Assembly: GCA_946538425.1 (NCBI GenBank)
Contig: CAMNGM010000005.1
Coordinates: 1-39,552, forward strand
Direction of reading: 5' to 3'
DNA length: 39,552 nt
Source of the DNA: an uncultured Bacteroidales bacterium
GTDB taxonomy: Bacteria; Bacteroidota; Bacteroidia; Bacteroidales; UBA932
Below are positions 8,582-15,899 of the stretch, piece by piece (within the stretch, counting starts at the first letter, position 1; the number at the start of each line of letters is the position of its first letter). A program made the position numbers and the translations under genes. The notes under the pieces are model-generated. The model was not told the DNA's origin. It made no database searches and saw only the letters and a program-made list of their open reading frames with translations.

Positions 8582-9534
8582 TCTGGCTGCAAGTCCTTCT
8601 GCTCATCGGCGGTCTCGCCCTCATCGTATTCGGGGCGGACTGGCTCGTGGACGGCGCCTCGGGCATCGCCCGGCGCTTCGGTCTGAGCGAATTCGTCATC
8701 GGCCTCACCATCGTCGGGATGGGCACTTCCGCCCCGGAGATGGTCGTCAGTTTCATCGGCGCCTTCCAGGGCAACGCCGATATCGCCATCGGCAACGTGG
8801 TGGGCTCGAACATCATGAACACCCTCCTGATCCTGGGTGTCACGGCCCTCATCCTCCCGATGGTCATCACCCCGTCCAACTGGAAGCGGGACATCCCGAT
8901 GAACATCCTGACCACGATGCTCCTGATCTTCCTGGGGCTGGAGTACACGATCCTCCATATCGGCACGAACGGCCTGAGCCGCTGGGACGGAGGCATCCTC
9001 ATCGCCTTCTTCATCGGCTATATGATCCTGAGTTTCAAGGGGAACCAGCCCGTCGAGGAGGACTCCCCCGCCAAGCAGCGCAGCATCTGGATGTGCATCC
9101 TGCTGATCGTAGCCGGCATTGCGGGACTCGCTTTCGGCGGGAACCTGTTCGTGAACAACGCGACGGAACTGGCGCGCGCCCTCGGGGTCAGCGACAAGTT
9201 CATCGCCATCACCATCCTGGCCGGCGGCACGTCGATGCCGGAGCTGGCCACCTGCGTGGTGGCCGCCGCCAAGAAGAAAGGCCAGCTGGCCCTCGGCAAC
9301 ATCATCGGCTCCAATGTCTTCAACATCCTGCTGATCCTCGGCGGATCGGCCCTCATCTCCCCCCTGTCCTTCGACCACATCACGTATGTGGACCTCGGCG
9401 TCCTGCTCGTGAGCGCCCTGGTGCTCCTGACCGCGGGTTTCGTGGGCCGCAAGAAGGTCATCGACCGGCTGGACGGCGTGCTCTTTGTCTTGATTTGGGC
9501 GGCCTATATGGCCTATCTCATTTATAACCTGTAA
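8578..9534 (+). CDS. Calcium/sodium antiporter of the CaCA family
   Basis: 318 aa inner-membrane protein with about ten hydrophobic segments in two inverted repeats. Each repeat carries the CaCA alpha motif: GMGTSAPEMVVS with E54, then GNVVGSN, in the first half; AGGTSMPELATC with E222, then GNIIGSN, in the second. These acidic residues bind the cation in family structures. It is YrbG-like and probably exports Ca2+ in exchange for Na+ or H+. A central hydrophilic linker (about 155-175) joins the halves. It overlaps rlmD by 4 bases and is followed 3 bases later by the mechanosensitive channel, forming a three-gene operon. Confidence 0.92.
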   Translation: MIWLQVLLLIGGLALIVFGADWLVDGASGIARRFGLSEFVIGLTIVGMGTSAPEMVVSFIGAFQGNADIAIGNVVGSNIMNTLLILGVTALILPMVITPSNWKRDIPMNILTTMLLIFLGLEYTILHIGTNGLSRWDGGILIAFFIGYMILSFKGNQPVEEDSPAKQRSIWMCILLIVAGIAGLAFGGNLFVNNATELARALGVSDKFIAITILAGGTSMPELATCVVAAAKKKGQLALGNIIGSNVFNILLILGGSALISPLSFDHITYVDLGVLLVSALVLLTAGFVGRKKVIDRLDGVLFVLIWAAYMAYLIYNL

Positions 9535-9537
9535 CTT

Positions 9538-10479
9538 ATGCTATTCCATATCCTGCAGACCGTCACCCCCGAAGCCGAGCAGATCGCCCAGAAGTTCTCC
9601 GCCGATTCCCTGACCACCAAGGGGGCGGAAATCATGGAGGTCCTCCGGAACACGCCACCCAAGGAGCTGGTGGAGGAGATGGTCACCTCCTTCATCAAGT
9701 TCGGCATCAAAGTCCTGGTCGCCCTGGTGATCTACCTCGTCGGCGCCTGGCTCATCCGAAAGTTCAAGCATCTGATCGCCAAGGCGTTCACGCGGCGCGG
9801 GACCGATGCGACCCTGACTTCCTTCATCCAGAGCCTGGTAACCGCCGTCCTGTGGATCCTCCTCATCATGGTGATGATCGGCACCCTGGGCATCAACACC
9901 ACCTCGCTCGCCGCCCTCCTGGCCGCCGGCGGAATGGCCATCGGCATGGCGATGAGCGGAACCGTCCAGAATTTCGCGGGCGGCATCATGCTGCTGGCTT
10001 TCAAGCCCTTCAAGGCGGGAGATTACATCGAAGCGCAGGGATACGCCGGCACGGTGAAGGAAATCAACATCGTCAGCACGAAGATCACGACGATGGACAA
10101 CAAGCTCGTCATCCTGCCCAACGGCGCCCTCTCCAACGGCACCATCAACAATTACAGCGCGAACCCCGTCCGCCGGATCGACCGGACCGTCGATGTCGCC
10201 TACGGTTGCGACGCGGCGGCCGTCCGGGAAAAGCTGCAGCGGATCATCGGGGCGCAGGAGAAGATCCTGGACGGGTCGACACCCGGGGCCCAGGATCCCA
10301 CGGTCGTGCTGAGCTCGCTGAAAGACAGTTCCGTCGAGTTCCTCATCCGGATCTGGGTGAAGTCGTCCGACTATTTCGAAGTGTCGTACTGGCTGAACGA
10401 AGCCGTCTATACGGAGCTGCCGGAGCAGGATATCTCCTTCCCGTTCCCGCAGATGGACGTCCACCTGAAACAAGACTAA
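9538..10479 (+). CDS. mscS: Small-conductance mechanosensitive channel (MscS family)
   Basis: 313 aa membrane channel that would release solutes on hypo-osmotic shock. After a predicted amphipathic N-terminus come transmembrane segments near 58-80 and 100-122. The pore-lining helix, rich in Ala/Gly, follows (AALLAAGGMAIGMAMSG region, about 122-140). Next is the beta-domain signature PFKAGDYIEAQGYAGTVKEI and the LPNGALSNGTINNYS motif. The C-terminal alpha/beta domain ends normally. It is the last gene of the rlmD operon and is followed by a strong terminator. Confidence 0.93.
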   Translation: MLFHILQTVTPEAEQIAQKFSADSLTTKGAEIMEVLRNTPPKELVEEMVTSFIKFGIKVLVALVIYLVGAWLIRKFKHLIAKAFTRRGTDATLTSFIQSLVTAVLWILLIMVMIGTLGINTTSLAALLAAGGMAIGMAMSGTVQNFAGGIMLLAFKPFKAGDYIEAQGYAGTVKEINIVSTKITTMDNKLVILPNGALSNGTINNYSANPVRRIDRTVDVAYGCDAAAVREKLQRIIGAQEKILDGSTPGAQDPTVVLSSLKDSSVEFLIRIWVKSSDYFEVSYWLNEAVYTELPEQDISFPFPQMDVHLKQD

Positions 10480-10513
10480 AAAAAAAGCGACCCTTCCGGG
10501 CCGCTTTTCTTTA
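10480..10513. terminator. Bidirectional intrinsic terminator after mscS
   Basis: An A-run precedes the stem AAGCG-A-CCC, loop TTCC, and GGG-C-CGCTT, followed by TTCTTT. The hairpin has one A/C mismatch and a T-rich tract on both strands. It can therefore stop the rlmD-antiporter-mscS transcript and the convergent acyltransferase transcript, whose stop codon lies at its right edge. Confidence 0.85.
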
Positions 10514-11665
10514 TCCTTCCGTTACGAACTTCTCCTTCATCATCACGGGATTGCCGTAGATGCGGAGGAAGATGTCGCGGAGTTCCGCGCGGTTCAGCGT
10601 CGGCTCCACCTGGTCGAGCTGGTGCTCGGTGAATTCCGTGAAGGCTTCCGCCTCCTCGTGGGAGTAGCGGTCCGCGTACTTGAACGTGTGGTTCGCGAGG
10701 TCGTATGCGATGTAGTTCGTGTTCCAGAGCTTGTAGCCGTTGATGACGCGGACGTCCACGGCGTGGCGGATGAGCTGGTAACGGTCGTTCTTGTCGCAGA
10801 CGGAGGCCGCGCGGATCTCGTCCTCGGTGAGCGGGTCGCCGAAGTTCAGGTGCACGTTGCCCTTCCACTGCTTGATGCCCAGCATAATGCTCTGCAGGTC
10901 CTCGTTCTCGGTCTTGACGTACTTCTGCGTGCGGGAGATGAGGATTTCGCGGGCCTTGAGGATGTCGCAGGGCTCGTATTCATAGGAGATCGAGAGCGGG
11001 ATGATGTTCAGTTCCAGGAAGTTCTGCACGAAATCCTTGGTTCCGCTCATATCGAACATCTTCAGCAGGCCCTGTTCCGTGACGTCGATCCCGTCCTTGG
11101 TCCTTCCCTGCCGCTGGGCGATCCACACGGAACTCTTGCCGGTGGTGATGCTTTCGCGGATGTACTTGGAGAGGACCTGCGAGGAGAGGTAAAGCTCGCG
11201 GGCCGAAATGCCGCGGATGACCTTGATCATCCGGTTGGACCGGATCAGGCGCTCGATCGTCTTGCTCTTGAGGAGGTTGTCGCCTACGCAGATTTCGGTG
11301 AGGGGCAGCTGGTTCCGGAACAGGATCAGCTGCGTGAAGGCCGGGTCCAGGATGATGTCCCGGTGATTGGACATCGCCAGGAACTTGCCGTCGATGGCCT
11401 GCAGCTTGTTCAGGCCGTCGTAGGAGAAGTTGCGGACCGATTTCTCGATGACCCATTCCGTGGCCTTCGACATCACCACCTTCTGGAAGTCGTCCACGGT
11501 GCCGATGCTGCGGAGGATGTCCCGTAGGTAGGTCTCGGGCTGGTTGGAGAAGATGTACTTGGAAATCCAGGGTACGTTAGGATGCTCGGCCAGTTTGGAA
11601 AGGGCGGCAGCCGCTTCTTCGTCGTTGTAGGGCGCTATGTCCTCGAAAGGATTCAATTCATCCAT
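10511..11665 (-). CDS. Lysophospholipid/glycerol-phosphate acyltransferase-like protein (LPLAT superfamily)
   Basis: 384 aa soluble or peripheral-membrane protein related to glycerolipid acyltransferases. The catalytic block is SNHRDIILDP (H101, D107), followed by a possible acceptor-binding region around SVWIAQRQGRTKDG (FPEG-like position). The spacing between His and Asp is five residues, not the four of PlsB/PlsC. Phospholipid acyl transfer is the family role; the specific substrate is not known. The chosen start is ATG at 11665. An upstream in-frame TTG at 11689 falls inside the TACCTTTG promoter box (11687-11694) and cannot be in the mRNA. It is transcribed alone toward the shared terminator. 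Confidence 0.75.
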   Translation of the reverse strand: MDELNPFEDIAPYNDEEAAAALSKLAEHPNVPWISKYIFSNQPETYLRDILRSIGTVDDFQKVVMSKATEWVIEKSVRNFSYDGLNKLQAIDGKFLAMSNHRDIILDPAFTQLILFRNQLPLTEICVGDNLLKSKTIERLIRSNRMIKVIRGISARELYLSSQVLSKYIRESITTGKSSVWIAQRQGRTKDGIDVTEQGLLKMFDMSGTKDFVQNFLELNIIPLSISYEYEPCDILKAREILISRTQKYVKTENEDLQSIMLGIKQWKGNVHLNFGDPLTEDEIRAASVCDKNDRYQLIRHAVDVRVINGYKLWNTNYIAYDLANHTFKYADRYSHEEAEAFTEFTEHQLDQVEPTLNRAELRDIFLRIYGNPVMMKEKFVTEG

Positions 11666-11686
11666 AGTCGTCGGTTTTGTACGACA

Positions 11687-11694
11687 CAAAGGTA
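11687..11694 (-). promoter_or_regulatory. -7 box TACCTTTG of the acyltransferase gene
   Basis: A perfect TAnnTTTG box on the minus strand lies 21 bases before the ATG at 11665. With transcription starting a few bases downstream, the mRNA leader would be about 15 bases. The box decides the start codon by excluding the in-frame TTG that overlaps it. Confidence 0.7.
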
Positions 11695-11713
11695 CAGAAA
11701 TAAAGCCAATTAA

Positions 11714-12913
11714 TCAAGCGCGGACGAGCAGGGAGCTGTCCCCATAGCTGAGGAAACGGAAGCCGTGCGAGAGCGCATAATCGTAGATGGTGCGCCAATC
11801 CCCGCCCACGAAAGCGGAGACCAGCAGGATGAGGGTGCTCTCGGGCTGGTGGAAATTCGTGACCATCAGGTCCACCAGGCGGAACCGGAAGCCCGGGACG
11901 ATGATGATCCGGGTGCCGACCTGGAGCTCCGTCAGGTGGTTCGCCTCCAGGTAGGAGACGATGGCTTCCAGGGCCTCCTGCGTGCTGTACGGGTACTCCC
12001 GCTGATAGGGAGCCCACTGCGGCACATCTTCCGGCGCCCCCTTCTCGAGGCAGCTAACACCGACGTAATAGAGGGATTCCAAAGTCCGTACGGACGTGGT
12101 TCCTACCGCAATCAACTTCCTGTTCATCCGGCAGATATCCTTCAATATCTGAAGTTTCACTACAAATGGCTCCCGGTGCATCGGATGTTCCGAGACCAGC
12201 GAGCTCTTGACCGGCAGGAAGGTGCCCGCGCCCACGTGGAGGCAGACGGTTTCCGTGTCGATGCCCTTGGCCCTGATCCGCTCCAGGACATCTTCCGTGA
12301 AGTGCAGGCCGGCCGTCGGCGCGGCCACGGAGCCGCGGATATGGGCATAGAGCGTCTGGTAGCGCTCGATGTCGATCTTCTCGGATTCGCGGTTCAGGTA
12401 CGGGGGGATCGGAATGGTCCCGCAGACCTCCAGGACGCGCGAGAACGGAGAGCCGTCCGTCCAGCGGAACTCCACCAACCCGGTCTGCCCCTCGCGGCTC
12501 AGCAGCCGGGCTTCCAGGCCCATATCCGGGGTTTCATCCGTCCGGAACAGGGTCAGGACGTCGTCCTTCCATTTTTTGGCATTGCCGATGACGCACTTCC
12601 AAGTGCAGGTGTCGGTGGCGGCGAAGGCCGTGGCATATTCGACGGGTTTCACCGGCTCCAGGCAAAAGATTTCGATATGGGCGCCGGTGGCGCGCTGGAA
12701 GTGCATCCGGGCGGGCACCACCTTCGTGTCGTTGAAAACCATCAGCGCGTTTTCAGGAAGAAGGTCCGGCAGCTGGCGGAAGATGAACTCGTCCACCTGT
12801 CCGCCGGCATAGCGCAGCAGTTTGGATGAATCCCGTTCGGGAAGCGGGTATTTCGCAATCCGCCCGTCGGGAAGCGGATAGTTGTAATCCTCGATATGGA
12901 TTTCAGGTATCAT
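11714..12913 (-). CDS. queA: S-adenosylmethionine:tRNA ribosyltransferase-isomerase QueA
   Basis: 399 aa enzyme that transfers and isomerises the ribosyl part of SAM onto preQ1 in tRNA position 34, giving epoxyqueuosine in queuosine synthesis. Family landmarks are the N-terminal DYNYPLP / IAKYPLPERDSSKLL, MVFNDTKVVPARM, and the signature VAAPTAGLHFTEDVLERI followed by HVGAGTFLPVKS. Near the C-terminus are VGTTSVRTLES and TNFHQPESTL. The protein is some 50 residues longer than typical QueA (about 350 aa), with extra sequence between the signature and the C-terminus. ATG at 12913 is chosen over GTG at 12919. No other queuosine gene lies nearby. Confidence 0.92.
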   Translation of the reverse strand: MIPEIHIEDYNYPLPDGRIAKYPLPERDSSKLLRYAGGQVDEFIFRQLPDLLPENALMVFNDTKVVPARMHFQRATGAHIEIFCLEPVKPVEYATAFAATDTCTWKCVIGNAKKWKDDVLTLFRTDETPDMGLEARLLSREGQTGLVEFRWTDGSPFSRVLEVCGTIPIPPYLNRESEKIDIERYQTLYAHIRGSVAAPTAGLHFTEDVLERIRAKGIDTETVCLHVGAGTFLPVKSSLVSEHPMHREPFVVKLQILKDICRMNRKLIAVGTTSVRTLESLYYVGVSCLEKGAPEDVPQWAPYQREYPYSTQEALEAIVSYLEANHLTELQVGTRIIIVPGFRFRLVDLMVTNFHQPESTLILLVSAFVGGDWRTIYDYALSHGFRFLSYGDSSLLVRA

Positions 12914-13399
12914 TCGCACAATTCAATTTTCTGCGCGAAGTTACACAATTCTCCACGAATTCCGAAATCTCGCACATGGCGATGTGAAACCGCCTTTCGA
13001 CCTTTGAAATATCCCTTTCCTTTGTTTACAAATGTTAACAATGCATCTTTTACCCTCGAGTTATTAACGCAAGCCACAAAATTTTGGATAAGTATTTATT
13101 ATGTTCATAATATACAAAATATAATATATTGGTATTCAGTAGTTTATCTAACTTAACCTAAAACAAGGATAAAGCAAAAGTTATAAACATCACCCGTTTA
13201 GACATCATCTGTCGAACAAATATGTTATAATTCGTATATTAATATACTTATAATCAGTATTTTAATTATACTCAACAAATTAATTGCTTTAGGTGCTTCG
13301 AAGCCCTTTCACTCCCCTATTGATACACCCGGATGCCCCTTTCAGCACTTGTATTTCTACTTTAGATTCGTTACTTTTGTAACACATAAGGAATACACA
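12914..13399. other. AT-rich non-coding spacer between queA and the XRE gene
   Basis: This spacer of nearly 490 bp is markedly AT-rich between GC-rich genes. It contains runs such as ATATACAAAATATAATATATTGG near 13104 and TATATTAATATACTTATAAT near 13235. Possible minus-strand -7 sequence TAACTTCG at 12936-12943 could serve queA. The right end holds the promoter and palindrome of the XRE gene. Short open frames within it have no codon character of the neighbours. No tRNA or recognisable RNA fold was seen. Confidence 0.6.
13349..13383 (+). promoter_or_regulatory. Promoter and palindrome upstream of the XRE regulator
   Basis: A TTG at 13349-13351, 20 bp, and a TACTTTTG -7 box at 13372-13379 form a good Bacteroidota promoter. 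The -7 box is embedded in a perfect inverted repeat GTTAC-TTTT-GTAAC (13370-13383). Because the gene that follows encodes a small helix-turn-helix protein, the palindrome is a candidate autoregulatory operator that would block the polymerase directly. Confidence 0.6.
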
Positions 13400-13711
13400 A
13401 TGGACAAACGCCTTCAACAGTTCCTGGACGCGGAAAATATCTCGCAGGCGCAGCTGGCCGAGACCCTCGGCGTCGCCCGCGCCGGAATTTCCCATATCCT
13501 GTCGGGCCGAAACAAGCCCGGGTTCGATTTCCTCGAAGCGATGGCCGTGCACTATCCCCAGGTCAGTATGGACTGGCTCCTGACCGGCAAGGGCCGCATG
13601 TACAAGGACACCCTCGGCGAGAATCCCGTATTTGCGCCCGCGCAGGCTCCCCGGCGCGTTTCCAAGATTCTCGTCTTCTATGACGACAACACTTTTGAGG
13701 AGTTCCAATAA
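13400..13711 (+). CDS. XRE-family helix-turn-helix regulator
   Basis: 103 aa Cro/CI-type protein. The DNA-binding domain occupies about residues 4-65, with helix-turn-helix SQAQLAETLGVARAGISHI (about 15-33) and the typical MDWLLTGKG closing helix. A linker rich in Pro/Ala is followed by a beta-like tail, RRVSKILVFYDDNTFEEF, seen in a common Bacteroidales family. ATG at 13400 is chosen; upstream in-frame codons lie in the promoter. It lies just before the DHODH-like gene, which has its own promoter starting inside the 3' end of this gene. Targets are unknown; the palindrome at 13370-13383 suggests self-control. Confidence 0.85.
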   Translation: MDKRLQQFLDAENISQAQLAETLGVARAGISHILSGRNKPGFDFLEAMAVHYPQVSMDWLLTGKGRMYKDTLGENPVFAPAQAPRRVSKILVFYDDNTFEEFQ

Positions 13712-13726
13712 GAATTGCTATCTTTG
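13693..13726 (+). promoter_or_regulatory. Promoter of the DHODH-like/cinA pair
   Basis: TTTTG at 13693-13697, about 21 bp, then TATCTTTG at 13719-13726. The -33 element lies within the last codons of the XRE gene. It sets the start of the next protein: in-frame TTG codons at 13715 and 13724 are in the promoter, so the first usable start is ATG at 13748. Confidence 0.75.
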
Positions 13727-13747
13727 CAGGACGAAGTGAACGAGCTT

Positions 13748-14557
13748 ATGGCCAGTCTGCAGCATATTGCCCGCGGGATGCTCTGGAAGCGCCGTCTTCC
13801 GGGTTACCTGTTCTGGAACCGCCTGAGATTCAGGCGGGAATATCCGGCGCAGGTCCGCGAGCTGTTCGGCATCCAGTTCCGCCATCCCGTCGGCCTGGCC
13901 CCCGTGCTGGAGCGCCAGGATGAACTGCTGGACGTGTGCGACAGCCTCGGCTTCAGCTTCACCGGCATCATTCCCGGCGAAACGCCCTTGCAGATCGTTG
14001 CAGAGCATCTTCAAGCCCGCAAGTCGCCCATCGTGGCCGCGATCGAGCTGCGGGCGGACGGCGCTTCGGAAGAGGATGCGAAGCGGCGGATGATCCGCCA
14101 GTTCTCGCTCCTGTACGACTTCGCCGACTATTTCGTCATCGACGTCAACCGCGAAAGCGGCCTTTCCTCCCTGGACGACTTTTCCGACTGGACCGAACTC
14201 CTGGACGAACTGCTCAGTCTCCGGCTCTGCTACGAACGGTACAGGCCCATCCTCCTGAGGATCGCCCCCGGGCACGACGAGGAGCAGATGCGCCGGATCC
14301 TGGATTTCGTCCTGCTGTCCGGGTTTGACGGCGTCATCGCGCCCGGACTCGCCAAGGTCCGCTTCTGCGTCGAATACACCCGGAACCGCCTTCCTGTCAT
14401 CGGATCCGGCGCCATTGCCCAGCCCGACGAGGCCATCGCCCTGCTCCAGGCCGGGGCTTCCCTGGTCGAAGTGGCCCAGGGCATCCCGGGCAAGCCGCGG
14501 CAGACCGCCAAAAGGCTGATGAAGGCCATCGAACAATCTACCACCCCCCAACCATGA
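13748..14557 (+). CDS. Divergent dihydroorotate-dehydrogenase-like barrel protein
   Basis: 269 aa protein following the strand order of class 2 dihydroorotate dehydrogenase. It has an N-terminal amphipathic region (residues 1-35), FGIQFRHPVGLAPVLER (40-56) at the position of FGLxFxNPVGLAAGxDK, PILLRIAPG (167-175) at VKIAPD, FDGVIAPG (193-200) at IDGIIATNT, and LPVIGSGAI with AGASLVEVAQGI near the end. Flavin and catalytic hallmarks are altered. The active-site NxSSPNT loop reads DVNRESG (132-138), the FMN-contacting Lys reads Arg171, TNT is gone and GVGGI reads GSGAI. It may be a non-catalytic or repurposed barrel. It overlaps cinA by 4 bases. The family link is inferred from motif order, not from a search. 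Confidence 0.65.
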   Translation: MASLQHIARGMLWKRRLPGYLFWNRLRFRREYPAQVRELFGIQFRHPVGLAPVLERQDELLDVCDSLGFSFTGIIPGETPLQIVAEHLQARKSPIVAAIELRADGASEEDAKRRMIRQFSLLYDFADYFVIDVNRESGLSSLDDFSDWTELLDELLSLRLCYERYRPILLRIAPGHDEEQMRRILDFVLLSGFDGVIAPGLAKVRFCVEYTRNRLPVIGSGAIAQPDEAIALLQAGASLVEVAQGIPGKPRQTAKRLMKAIEQSTTPQP

Positions 14558-15819
14558 TCCAAGCTTCCATCTGTACCATCGGCGATGAGATCCTCATCGG
14601 CCAGGTCGTGGACACCAATTCTTCCCGCCTCGCCGTCGCGCTCGAAGAGGCCGGGATCCGTGTCACCCGGATGCTCTCCATCGGAGACGACCGGGAAGAA
14701 ATCCTGGAAAACCTCCGTCACGAATTGACGGTCAATGACATCGTCATCACCACGGGCGGGCTCGGTCCCACGAAGGACGACATCACGAAAGGTGTCCTGG
14801 CCGAGCTGTCGGGCAGCGCCGGCTATGTGGAGCACGCCGGGCAGCTGGCCATCATCCGGGAAATCCTCCGCAACCGCGGGCTGGACCTGCTTGCGAGCAA
14901 CCGGGCGCAGGCCCTGGTCCCGGACCGGTGCGAAGTGATCGAAAACCGCCTGGGAACGGCCCCCGTGATGGTTTTCCGCTTCCCGGAAACCTCGTTCGGC
15001 GCCACGCTGTACGCCCTGCCGGGCGTTCCCTTCGAGGCCGTCGGGGCCATCCCTTCGGTCCTGGAGGACATCCGGGGGCATTTCCCCCTGAACGACATCC
15101 TGCACCGCAGTGTGATGGTGTTCGGGATGGCGGAATCGGCCCTGTCCGAGTTCATTGCACCCTGGGAGGACGCCCTGCCGGCCGATATGCACCTGGCCTA
15201 CCTGCCGAATCCGCTCACGGGCATCCGGCTCCGCCTGTCCATCTACAGCGGAAACCTGGAAGAGGAGAAGGCGCGTGTCGAAGAGCAGGTCGCGCGGCTG
15301 AAGGAACTATTGGGGGACAAGGTGTACTCGGATGAGGACGACACCCTGGAAGCCACCGTTGGGCGCCTGCTGAAAGCCTCGGGCCGGACGCTCAGCGCCG
15401 CGGAGTCCTGCACGGGCGGAGAGATCTCTCATCTGATCACTTCCGTCCCCGGCGCTTCCGCCTATTACCTGGGGTCGGTCACTTCGTACGCGGTCTCCGT
15501 GAAGGAGAAGGTGCTCGGCGTACCGGCGGAGACCATCGAGAAGTGCGGCGTGGTGAGCAGCGAGGTCGCGGCGGCGATGGCCGAAGGCGTCCGCCGCGTG
15601 ACCGGCAGCGACTATGCCGTCTCCACGACCGGCCTGGCCGGACCGGACGGCGACGCGTTCAATCCGGTGGGGACAGTCTGGATCGGCGTGGCCGGTCCCG
15701 GCGGCACGAAGACGGTCAAAAAGAACTTCCGGAACGACCGGAAGCGCAATATCGAGCGTTTTGCAGCCGCCGCGCTCGATTTTCTGAGACTCACCCTCCT
15801 TGAGGACGCAAAACACTGA
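14554..15819 (+). CDS. cinA: CinA-family nicotinamide-nucleotide amidohydrolase
   Basis: 421 aa two-domain protein. The N-terminal molybdopterin-binding-like domain (about 1-170) starts with ASICTIGDEILIGQVVDTNS and has TTGGLGPTKDDIT. The C-terminal CinA domain (about 265-421) has AESCTGG with the catalytic Ser, the SYAVSVKEKVLGV segment with its Lys, and STTGLAGPDGD...NPVGTVWIG. Family members recycle NMN to nicotinic acid mononucleotide, and the N-terminal domain can hydrolyse ADP-ribose-type pyrophosphates. ATG overlaps the preceding stop (ATGA), so the pair is translationally coupled. A terminator follows. Confidence 0.93.
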   Translation: MIQASICTIGDEILIGQVVDTNSSRLAVALEEAGIRVTRMLSIGDDREEILENLRHELTVNDIVITTGGLGPTKDDITKGVLAELSGSAGYVEHAGQLAIIREILRNRGLDLLASNRAQALVPDRCEVIENRLGTAPVMVFRFPETSFGATLYALPGVPFEAVGAIPSVLEDIRGHFPLNDILHRSVMVFGMAESALSEFIAPWEDALPADMHLAYLPNPLTGIRLRLSIYSGNLEEEKARVEEQVARLKELLGDKVYSDEDDTLEATVGRLLKASGRTLSAAESCTGGEISHLITSVPGASAYYLGSVTSYAVSVKEKVLGVPAETIEKCGVVSSEVAAAMAEGVRRVTGSDYAVSTTGLAGPDGDAFNPVGTVWIGVAGPGGTKTVKKNFRNDRKRNIERFAAAALDFLRLTLLEDAKH

Positions 15820-15830
15820 CATAAAAGAAA

Positions 15831-15869
15831 GAAAACAAAAAAGTTAAACGCTGTAACTTTTTTGTTTTC
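15831..15869. terminator. Perfect 16-bp-stem terminator after cinA
   Basis: GAAAACAAAAAAGTTA at 15831-15846 is exactly complementary to TAACTTTTTTGTTTTC at 15854-15869, with a 7-base loop (AACGCTG). The stem is almost all A/T, with its own T-run on both strands, which suits a bidirectional terminator between cinA and the convergent dipeptidase gene. Confidence 0.75.
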
Positions 15870-15874
15870 ACTCA

Positions 15875-15899
15875 AAAAGGGCCTCAAAAGGGCCCTTTT
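15875..15899 (-). terminator. Intrinsic terminator of the M19 dipeptidase operon
   Basis: Read on the minus strand, AAAAGGGCC, a 7-base loop and GGCCC with TTTTT form a classic hairpin plus U-tract. The left arm overlaps the last bases of the dipeptidase gene (stop at 15898-15900). It probably ends the long valS-to-dipeptidase transcript. Confidence 0.85.

Noticed and set aside
12896..13156. 86-codon plus-strand frame in the queA upstream spacer
   Set aside because: It starts inside queA antisense, has AT-rich codons unlike neighbours and no domain.
12914..13399. Replication origin in the AT-rich spacer
   Set aside because: No cluster of DnaA boxes (TTATCCACA) was found and no dnaA, dnaN or gidA gene is near.
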